From: Streptomyces sp. 549
GTDB lineage: Bacteria; Actinomycetota; Actinomycetes; Streptomycetales; Streptomycetaceae
DNA length: 64,000 bases
Direction: 5' to 3'
Assembly: GCF_030124175.1 (NCBI RefSeq)
Contig: NZ_JASKMT010000013.1
Span: 82,352 to 146,351 of the forward strand
Numbering within the stretch: position 1 is the first letter of the stretch; the number at the start of each line of letters is the position of its first letter. The notes beneath the pieces were generated by a model, which worked only from the letters and a program-made list of their open reading frames with translations, was not told the origin of the DNA and did no database searches. This document shows, one piece after another, positions 57,761 to 64,000 of this stretch. Made by a program: the position numbers and the translations under genes.

Positions 57761-60411
57761 GAACGCCGGCCCGCACCCTGCCGATCCGGCTGCCTCCACT
57801 GCCCGGCGAGGCCCTGGACTCATGGCTGGAGGCGATAGCAAGACGGATGGACACCGCGCTCGGTGATGTTCTGCTGCACTTCGGCTTCCCGGTCCGGCAC
57901 CGGGCCGGAAACCAGTTCAGGGGCATCCCGGCAGACTGGACGATCGTCCTCGACGAGCGGTTGGCCGCCGCTGTCGCCCACGCCACCGGGACGTCCCCGG
58001 AGACAGTCGCTGCCCTGACCCTGGCTCATTACGACGGACGGGCCCTCCACCTGAGTGCCGGGGGCCGGGCCGTGTCACGGCACGTCCTTTGGGGCCGCGG
58101 AGGGGGATCCCGGTTCTGTCCGGAGTGCCTTCATGCCACTGGTGGGCGATGGCAATTGTCCTGGAGGCTCGGTTTCTCCTTCGCCTGCACCCGGCACCGC
58201 AGGCTGCTGGCGGACTGCTGCCCGCACTGCGGGAGGGTGCCGCGGCAGCGGCCCCGTTCCGGCCGGTCCGTCCCCCGGCCTGAACTCTGCGGCAATCCAC
58301 CGACCCGCCCCACCCGCCCGTTCTCGGCGGGCTGCGGCACCGATCTGACCCGCGCTTCGACGCTCCTCCTGCCTCCTGGTCATCCGGTTCTCACGGCGCA
58401 GGACCGAGTGATGGAGATCATCGACGGGGCAACGGCAGCTTTCGGCCCCTACCGAACCTCTCCCCAGCCGGCCCCGGCGGTGCTGGCCGACATCCGGGCC
58501 CTGGGCATACGCGTCCTGAGCGACCTGCCCGCAGCTGTCCTACGAGAACAGATCCCGGCTGACATCGCAGAAGCTCACCTCAGCACCGATGCGGTCTCCC
58601 CGCACACCGGACAGGCCATGGAACGTCCGGGGTTCATGGCCCCGCCCCGAGCCGCGGACACGGCCGTCGCGGTCACCATGGCCCTGAGCATCCTGGAGCA
58701 ACCAGGAATCCACCCGGCCGGCGAGGCCCTGCGGAGCCTGCTGGAAGCAGTACGCGAGGAACTCACGCAGATCTCGGCGACCAGCATCGACAGCTGGGGC
58801 AGGGGCATCAGCCCGGTGCTGCAGTCCGTGCACCTGGCGGCCCTCGCCCCTTCCCTCCGCCCCAGCGAATACGTCCGCTACCGCATCATGACCGAGACCC
58901 CCCGCCGGCCGACCCGGACCACTCGGGACATCGAGCAGCGAGCCAGGAAGATCCCCACGATGTTCTGGCCGCCCTGGACGATCCGCCTCGCACCACCTGA
59001 AGGAATCCATGCGCGGGCTCTGGCTCCCGTTCTCGCCGCCCTGTTGCTGATTCCCGACAGCCGCACATCCCTGGACCAGGCAGCCGGGCTGATCGGTGAC
59101 GTCATCGACGGCACTGAGGTGTCACGCCTCCTCCAGGAAGTCGACGACCTTCCGCAATGGCCGGACATCGCCACTGCTCTGGACCGGCTCGCGGGCTACC
59201 TCGGTGCCAACAGCACCCCCATCGACTACGGTCGGCGCCGACTCCTCAACTACACCGGCCTGCTTCCTCATGACCGCTGGCTGGAGATCTGCCGCCGCAC
59301 CGGAACACCACCGGGAACCGGACGGCGCGAACGCATCGCACGCAGCCAGCTCTTCCAACGTCTCAGCGGCCTGCCCGCCGAGTCTGCCCCCGACGACCTG
59401 GGCGGGCCCGACAGTGCAGAGTTCCGGGCGACGTCCCTGCGGTTCACCGCGCTTCAGACCCCTGAACTCGTGCATGCCCTCCAGCAGGAAGCCCTCACCT
59501 TCCTGGCCTCACACCACATCCACGACGAGCCCATGACCTGGCAGCCGCCCGCCACCCTGCTGGCAGGGCTCTCCCTTCCCGGCCCCGACCCGGCACACGT
59601 CGACCTACCCCGCCTGCACCAGCTTGTCCGCGAACGCCAGCACCCCGTTCAGCACGCCGCCCAGGTCCTGGGCACGACCGTCGAGGCCATCCGACATGCC
59701 CTCGACGAGCATCCAGCCCCCGCACCCCCGCTGACGAAGAGCACCGCCAGGGCCACCGGCCGCATCCGGCAGCAGGCCCGGCAAGCCATTCCGGCAGAGC
59801 GCTTCACCCGGCTCTACCTCGACGAACACCGGTCCCTCCAGCAGATCGCCACCCTCACCGGCTTCTCCCGCAGAGTGCTGACCGACCTTGCCAAGGAGTA
59901 CGGCATCCCGCTCCGCGAGGGCCCCAAGGACTACAAGCGCCGCGGCACTGTCGAACGGGCCTGGCTCATCGAGCAGTACGTCCACCGCCGCCGGACCCTG
60001 CCGGACCTCGCCCGAGAAGCTGGCATGAGCACCGCGAACATGGCCCGCTGGGCCAAGACCCACAACGTTCCGCTGCGACCACGCGGAGGGTCCAGTCACA
60101 GCCAGGTACTTCGGGCAATCGACCAGGCCAGCCGAGCACCAAGCATCCTTCGGCCGGCACTCGGCGGCCAGGGGGCCAGCGAACGGTTGAGCCGATTCGC
60201 GGCTGCATCTCCCTACCCCAGCCTCGGTGCCGCAGCGAGCGGCCTCGGCCTCAACACGTTCACCCTCGTCGCACAGATCAACCGGATCGAACGAGAACTC
60301 GGTGGACCACTCCTGGTCCGGGCGGAACGAGGTAGGCCCATGACGCTCACTCCCCTGGGGAAGAAGGTGCTCAAGGCCATTCGAAAGATGCAGGACAACA
60401 CGATGCCCTGA
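57757..60411 (+). CDS. tniQ: TniQ/TnsD target-selection protein with zinc ribbon and multiple DNA-binding domains
   Basis: An 884-residue protein, the size of TnsD-type selectors that recognise a fixed attachment site. The TniQ domain (about 10-160) begins LPIRLPPLPGEALDSWLEAI and includes a zinc ribbon with Cys121, Cys124, Cys144, His147, Cys155 and Cys158. A helical middle follows. The C-terminal third has helix-turn-helix segments near 626-655, 685-725 and 743-775, and a LysR-like winged helix at about 807-880 (FAAASPYPSLGAAASGLGLN, then ELGGPLLVRAERG). ATG overlaps the tnsC stop. It probably binds the dnaB 3' end. Confidence 0.88.
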   Translation: MRTPARTLPIRLPPLPGEALDSWLEAIARRMDTALGDVLLHFGFPVRHRAGNQFRGIPADWTIVLDERLAAAVAHATGTSPETVAALTLAHYDGRALHLSAGGRAVSRHVLWGRGGGSRFCPECLHATGGRWQLSWRLGFSFACTRHRRLLADCCPHCGRVPRQRPRSGRSVPRPELCGNPPTRPTRPFSAGCGTDLTRASTLLLPPGHPVLTAQDRVMEIIDGATAAFGPYRTSPQPAPAVLADIRALGIRVLSDLPAAVLREQIPADIAEAHLSTDAVSPHTGQAMERPGFMAPPRAADTAVAVTMALSILEQPGIHPAGEALRSLLEAVREELTQISATSIDSWGRGISPVLQSVHLAALAPSLRPSEYVRYRIMTETPRRPTRTTRDIEQRARKIPTMFWPPWTIRLAPPEGIHARALAPVLAALLLIPDSRTSLDQAAGLIGDVIDGTEVSRLLQEVDDLPQWPDIATALDRLAGYLGANSTPIDYGRRRLLNYTGLLPHDRWLEICRRTGTPPGTGRRERIARSQLFQRLSGLPAESAPDDLGGPDSAEFRATSLRFTALQTPELVHALQQEALTFLASHHIHDEPMTWQPPATLLAGLSLPGPDPAHVDLPRLHQLVRERQHPVQHAAQVLGTTVEAIRHALDEHPAPAPPLTKSTARATGRIRQQARQAIPAERFTRLYLDEHRSLQQIATLTGFSRRVLTDLAKEYGIPLREGPKDYKRRGTVERAWLIEQYVHRRRTLPDLAREAGMSTANMARWAKTHNVPLRPRGGSSHSQVLRAIDQASRAPSILRPALGGQGASERLSRFAAASPYPSLGAAASGLGLNTFTLVAQINRIERELGGPLLVRAERGRPMTLTPLGKKVLKAIRKMQDNTMP

Positions 60412-60423
60412 GACGCGGCATGA

Positions 60424-60825
60424 TCATTCCGGGTCGGCAATGCGTCGGAATACCCCGTCCAACTCGCCGGAGGCCACGAGCGCGGCAATCACGCGCACCA
60501 TGCTGCCGATGCCGGGATTCCGCACGATCAGCCCGTCCGCGCAGAAGAAGCACTGCCCGGAGACCGCCTCTCCGCTCGCCTCCCAGCTCCGCATGAGCCG
60601 ATCCACCTCGGCGAGAGTGAAGATCGTGGAACTCCAGCGCGACCCGTCGGCAAGATGAACCTCGGCATCGACGTTGCAGACCTCTTCGATCGCCTCGTCC
60701 GGTTCCACGAGGAAGAGCACCTGGAAGCCGGCGGCCCGAACCCGGTAGTAGGGAGCCTCCCAGTCGGCATCAGAAGCCCGACCCTCGGACGCCGGGCCCG
60801 CCTGTTGCGGCATCGACGCCGTCAC
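60424..60825 (-). CDS. Hypothetical protein, 133 residues (candidate cargo)
   Basis: Soluble acidic protein with no recognised domain. It contains VEPDEAIEEVCNVDAEVHLA and CFFCADG. Its ATG overlaps the stop of the gene upstream by 4 bases, so the two form an operon. It converges on tniQ with only 12 bases between. Two-gene, small, overlapping units in transposon cargo are often toxin-antitoxin or immunity pairs, but nothing in the sequence proves this. Confidence 0.6.
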   Translation of the reverse strand: MTASMPQQAGPASEGRASDADWEAPYYRVRAAGFQVLFLVEPDEAIEEVCNVDAEVHLADGSRWSSTIFTLAEVDRLMRSWEASGEAVSGQCFFCADGLIVRNPGIGSMVRVIAALVASGELDGVFRRIADPE

Positions 60826-61220
60826 TGAAGTTCCTCACCCGGCGGTATGAAGGCGTCGGCGCTGTCGGCGTCCTCCACATGCCCCTGAGCATCGACTGTG
60901 ATGGCAGTCGCCCGGCCCTGCGAAGTGATCAACCAGGCCAGCACCTGCTCCGTGAGAGGTGATCCACCCGGCCCTTCATCCGTCCAGTGTGCCCGCCATC
61001 CCCCACCGGGTATCGCGGCGACCACCTGATCGGCCCGCTCCAAGTGGGAGAAGTCCACGTAGTCCGTGACCTGGCGCAGTGCCCCTCGTTGCGGGTCGAC
61101 CACCAAGGCTGTCCCGGTTGCGGGATCCCATCCCTCCACGCGCACCATGCGACCGATCTCGGTCTCAGTGCCATTGAAGATGGCGGTCCATCCGGTCTGA
61201 TTGAAGTATCGGAGTTGCAT
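60822..61220 (-). CDS. Hypothetical protein, 132 residues (candidate cargo)
   Basis: Starts MQLRYFNQTGWTAIFNGTET. The frame extends further upstream, but this ATG is taken as start because the remainder is low-complexity. No domain recognised. Beta-rich by eye. It is the first gene of the overlapping pair. Confidence 0.55.
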   Translation of the reverse strand: MQLRYFNQTGWTAIFNGTETEIGRMVRVEGWDPATGTALVVDPQRGALRQVTDYVDFSHLERADQVVAAIPGGGWRAHWTDEGPGGSPLTEQVLAWLITSQGRATAITVDAQGHVEDADSADAFIPPGEELQ

Positions 61221-61544
61221 GGCGTCATGATCCCGGAGGTCCGGCGACCTGCTCGACCTCCGTGTCGTGGAAGCCGTGGTTATCAAGAAACCAGCAGGCC
61301 CGTGATACTGATGTCAAAGACCCGACGGACTGTGGAAGCGGACCCAGACACTCCTGTAGGGCTCACGGAGCTTGTGCCGACCAGCGGGCAGCCGGGCCAG
61401 CGTTGCTGCCACAGATCCGTCAGAAGCACCCGCACATCTCCAGTCAGTGGAGCCGCGACTGGCTCCCCAAGCAGGGGAGGCCGCCGAGTAGGCGGGAGAG
61501 AGTGCGGTCAGTGGATTGCTGCTTTTCTATGCTGGTGCACACAT
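61221..61544. other. Intergenic region, about 325 bases
   Basis: No gene with good codon bias. One plus-strand frame contains ALLPQIRQKHPHIS, faintly like part of an IS5-type transposase, too short to call. A TGTAGGGCTCACGGAGCTT word at 61355-61373 resembles the dnaB-proximal transposon end but in direct orientation. Divergent promoters are expected near 61230-61250. Confidence 0.35.
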
Positions 61545-62786
61545 TCACTCGTTGGGGGATTCCGTTGCCAGCGGGATACCGCACCGCCAGCAGTCGTTCG
61601 CGTGGTCGTCCTGGCAGACGTAGCCGATGGCACCATCCACGCACCATTCGGCGGCCTCCTCGGAAAGCAGGTCGGGCCCGGCAAGGAGCAGCCGACGAAA
61701 TTCCGTGGTATCCGCAATGTCGGCCGGCCGGTTGGTGAACCACTCGTTGAACCAAGGCTTGTCCTGGTATATGCCCCAGTGCGCATTCTCCCGGTCGTCG
61801 ACAGCCGTAAGGAACCGATCGACGATGCACCCCCAACTCGGTGCTCCGAACCAGCCGTTGTCGGACGCACAGAAGGATTCGATCAGGGTTCGCAGGCCGA
61901 ACTCCTTCTCGTGAAGGCAGTACCTTCGCCCCCATGAGATCGCGACCTGCGCCATCTCCGCGAGTTCTTCTCGCGGATCAACCTCGTGCGCCGGGTCGTC
62001 AGGGTTGTGGCAGGCCAGCCCGAGCTCGAGTACGGACTGCCCTGTCGGTAGGACCCGGGACGGGTTGACGATCGCGAGACCGAGACCGATCCAGTCGACA
62101 TGGTCGAACGACAGCATCGAGCGCACGAGTCGGGTGGTTGCCGTGTTGATCCGCATCATCGTGCCGTCGTGCAGCGGACTCTTCCCGGCATGCCAGTTCT
62201 CGACGGGTGTGTTGCGCCACACGGCGAGCGTGATGCGGGTGGCAGCGAGCCACAGCAGGGCGTCGTCGTCGAGGTGCCCGAACCGCTTGGCACACTCCTG
62301 GGCGCCGTAGGTGATCAACTCTTCCGGTTTCGGCCACCTGTGGCTGTCGGGCCCTTCAGGCGCGTACTCATAGTCGTCGGCGTACTCGTCAAGGATCGCA
62401 CTCAACTCGGTTGCGCTGTAAGCCTCGCTGTACTCGGAGCCGTCCGGCCCCTCGACGGTGTACATGTCGTGGTCCCAGGAGACGTACACGTCGCCCCAGA
62501 GCACGACGTCATCGCACTCGCTGGCGTTGTCCGTCACAACCGGCCTGATGGTGATCGGGGCAGTACGCCCGTCGGTTCGCTCGCCGTCCTTCTCGGCGGC
62601 CCATGCGGTGATGACCCCGAGCGGCTTCGGAAGGAGAGGACCGACCTCGGTGATGCTGAACGGCTCGTCGTCGTCATCGGTGTCGAACCGGCTGTTGACG
62701 AACGCGACCGCCTCGGAGGGCGTGCTAACGATGGACTGGCTACCACTCTCGTTGTCAACCACTCGCCACAACGGGCTGTTCTTCAC
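61545..62786 (-). CDS. Hypothetical protein, 413 residues (candidate cargo)
   Basis: Acidic protein with no membrane segment. The middle contains RITLAVWRNTPVENWHAGKS and SFDHVDWIGLGLAIVNPSRV. The C-terminus has CVDGAIGYVCQDDHANDCWR followed by CG, a possible zinc-binding knot of four Cys and one His. The GTG at 62786 follows GGAGAG; a GTG at 62813 is in frame. I do not recognise the family. Its position beyond a Tn7-like core makes cargo likely. Confidence 0.6.
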   Translation of the reverse strand: MKNSPLWRVVDNESGSQSIVSTPSEAVAFVNSRFDTDDDDEPFSITEVGPLLPKPLGVITAWAAEKDGERTDGRTAPITIRPVVTDNASECDDVVLWGDVYVSWDHDMYTVEGPDGSEYSEAYSATELSAILDEYADDYEYAPEGPDSHRWPKPEELITYGAQECAKRFGHLDDDALLWLAATRITLAVWRNTPVENWHAGKSPLHDGTMMRINTATTRLVRSMLSFDHVDWIGLGLAIVNPSRVLPTGQSVLELGLACHNPDDPAHEVDPREELAEMAQVAISWGRRYCLHEKEFGLRTLIESFCASDNGWFGAPSWGCIVDRFLTAVDDRENAHWGIYQDKPWFNEWFTNRPADIADTTEFRRLLLAGPDLLSEEAAEWCVDGAIGYVCQDDHANDCWRCGIPLATESPNE

Positions 62787-62986
62787 GGTGCTCTCCGATC
62801 GCGGTGAGTGCACCCGGGGTGGGTGCGATGCGCCGGGTCGCTCGGCACTGACACCAACTTATGGGCTGATCAACCCATCCGTAGTCCCGAAGGTACTTGT
62901 CGGCGATGACGTCCGGTACGTTCGCGTGCAACCTGCTTTTCGCGCCCGCGGCGACACAGCACAGTCCAACAGCGGAGGAGGCGAAG

Positions 62987-63322
62987 ATGGCGCTGAACAA
63001 GAAGGGTTCCCGGCGCATAACCGTTGACGGAATCGAGTACCGCTGGCGGATCCGCAGGAAGCCCTCCTACATGCAGGGACTCTGCTGGACACCGATGACC
63101 TACGCGGTCGAAGCGGCCGGCGGCAGCCGGCCGGGCACGACCTTGATCGTCACCAGCGGCCAGGCCCATCCCAGCAACTGGGTGGGCGTCGAGACGGAGC
63201 CCATTCGCCCAGCACACGTTGCTGCCGGCATTCGAGCGGCACGGGATCAGGGCTGGGATCCCACCCGGGTCGGTTCTCCTTTCCAGCTCGATCGATCCGC
63301 AGGATTCATCGCCCAGTCATGA
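62987..63322 (+). CDS. Hypothetical protein, 111 residues (candidate cargo)
   Basis: Starts MALNKKGSRRITVDGIEYRW after a strong GGAGGAGG site. Small, basic, beta-rich, ending LDRSAGFIAQS. Proteins of this type recur in Streptomyces accessory regions, but I know no function. It is followed 19 bases later by a frameshifted gene on the same strand. Confidence 0.65.
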   Translation: MALNKKGSRRITVDGIEYRWRIRRKPSYMQGLCWTPMTYAVEAAGGSRPGTTLIVTSGQAHPSNWVGVETEPIRPAHVAAGIRAARDQGWDPTRVGSPFQLDRSAGFIAQS

Positions 63323-63341
63323 GGCGAAGCGGAGCAGCGCG

Positions 63342-63682
63342 GTGCACCTGGCCCGTCATCATGGCCTGGTGACCACCTGGATGCGCTGCTACTGGGACGA
63401 GGAAGACACCTGGTTCTACTTCGAGGTCGACGCCGAAGGCTGGGTGATCCAGCAGGTCGAACTCGCAGGGCCTGAGCTGACCCGATCGCAGCTGCCTCCC
63501 TCGCCGAGTGGCAGCGGGCCCGCGACGCAGGCCGCCTCGACGAGTACGACAACAGGTTCGGGATCACAGCCGAACAGCCCGTCTCCGAGTGGGAAGGCCA
63601 CGATCCGGAGCAGCTGACCTCCGACGGGTTCGAGGAGGTCTGGAACTCCGCCCGTCGGCAGATCGCAGCCCGGCCGTCATGA
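63342..63682 (+). pseudogene. Frameshifted hypothetical gene (candidate cargo)
   Basis: GTG 63342 (GGAG upstream) opens MRCYWDEEDTWFYFEVDAEG and GWVIQQVELAGPELT. After about 63490 the sensible reading continues one frame away as AASLAEWQRARDAGRLDEYD, then PVSEWEGHDPEQL and a stop at 63680-63682. Adding one base near 63485-63491 restores a single protein of about 113 residues. It is either a broken gene or a sequencing slip. Confidence 0.5.
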
Positions 63683-63704
63683 GATCGGACGGGCGGAGGA
63701 GGAA

Positions 63705-63989
63705 CTACAAAGACTGTTGATCGTTGACAGTGCCGGCGACTGCTGGTCCGCAGTTCGCCGGAAGCCCGCCCACCACCAAAGCGATCGCGTGCTCAGCGGT
63801 GTCCGCCTCACCGATCACTCTTCCTCGTGAAGGGCCGCAGACTCGATATCGTCCGTCGCTCAGCGGATCGATGAACGGCACGTCCCATGAGTACGGGAAC
63901 CCAGTGCAGGTTGTGAAATGAAGCGACCAGTGAGCTCTTCCGATCGTGCCCCGATCGGGTGGCTGTAGGGCCGTGACGTACGAAGCTCC
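63705..63989 (-). pseudogene. Open frame without a usable start codon
   Basis: Read from a stop at 63990-63992 to TAG at 63705-63707, the frame gives a sensible protein of up to about 90 residues (GRAHWSLHFTTCTGFPYSWD, then GEADTAEHAIALVVGGLP). No ATG, GTG or TTG lies at the expected N-terminus; the first GTG would give only about 38 residues. It may have lost its start, or the start may have been mis-sequenced. Confidence 0.35.
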
Positions 63990-64000
63990 CTACCCGTTGC

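Larger units (their letters stand above)
53615..64000 (+). mobile_element. Tn7-like transposon inserted at the 3' end of dnaB (right boundary not seen)
   Basis: Begins TGTGTAGGGTCTCA at 53615, after a possible 5-bp target duplication CGGGC (53610-53614). The tnsA-tnsB-tnsC-tniQ genes overlap head to tail and read inwards from this end. Cargo genes of unknown function follow. No reverse-complement end was found before 64000, so the element, if all of 60.4-64 kb belongs to it, exceeds 10.3 kb. The end at 64000 is simply the window edge. Elements of this family insert behind conserved genes recognised by TniQ/TnsD. dnaB is the obvious candidate here. Confidence 0.75.

Noticed and set aside
61355..61373. 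TGTAGGGCTCACGGAGCTT as the second transposon end
   Set aside because: It is in the same orientation as the dnaB-proximal end, whereas the ends should be inverted. The match is also gapped.
61400..61470. Remnant of an IS5-type transposase (ALLPQIRQKHPHIS)
   Set aside because: Only about 15 residues of faint similarity, with no upstream or downstream continuation and no inverted repeats.
53609..64000. CRISPR-associated transposon (CAST)
   Set aside because: No repeat-spacer array, Cas12k or Cascade gene is visible, and the TniQ is the long TnsD type that recognises a fixed site.

Overview
The window is about 64 kb of very GC-rich actinobacterial chromosome, almost certainly Streptomyces, from the conserved core close to the replication origin. 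Supporting this are the gene set (cydA-cydB-cydDC with Rex operators, thiC with a TPP riboswitch, ssgA, a low-molecular-weight tyrosine phosphatase, ino1, rpsF-ssb-rpsR-rplI and dnaB), strong third-position GC bias, and a perfect ParB/parS site (GTTTCACGTGAAAC), which in Streptomyces clusters around oriC.

Layout. Positions 1-9.9 kb hold an ABC ATPase fragment, a fused alpha/beta-hydrolase/short-chain dehydrogenase followed by a MerR regulator, a lipoprotein, HtpX with PspAB, an F420-type oxidoreductase and a HAD phosphatase. At 10-19.5 kb a one-piece SecDF converges on the cytochrome bd operon (cydA, a possible 54-codon ORF, cydB, fused cydDC), which is preceded by two Rex operators forming one larger palindrome. 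At 19.6-31 kb are an aminotransferase, a LacI regulator, a metallophosphoesterase, small membrane proteins, a VOC protein, thiC, a YibE/F protein and ssgA. No ssgR is present beside ssgA. At 31-43 kb are a cupin, a holin-like protein, PtpA overlapping a cystathionine gamma-lyase-like enzyme, LysR, NUDIX, a PPOX-flavohaemoprotein pair, a GNAT, a serine hydrolase and a bifunctional penicillin-binding protein. At 43-53.6 kb are a PadR regulator with a palindromic operator, ino1, the parS site, an alanine-racemase-like protein, a FemX-like protein, the ribosomal/ssb operon, a MATE transporter and dnaB.

The accessory part begins 6 bp after the dnaB stop codon. A Tn7-like transposon starts there with a TGT end and inverted repeats that look like transposase binding sites. 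It carries an overlapping operon of a TnsA-like endonuclease, a DDE transposase (TnsB/TniA), an AAA+ regulator (TnsC/TniB) and an 884-residue TniQ/TnsD protein. The TniQ has a zinc ribbon, several helix-turn-helix segments and a LysR-like winged helix at its C-terminus. The natural reading is that this TniQ recognises the 3' end of dnaB as its attachment site. Downstream (60.4-64 kb) are unfamiliar small genes that could be cargo, including one frameshifted gene. I could not find the distal end, so the element probably continues past the window.

Limits: functions come from reading translations and motifs by eye. No database search was possible. Small ORFs, promoters and operators are given lower confidence.
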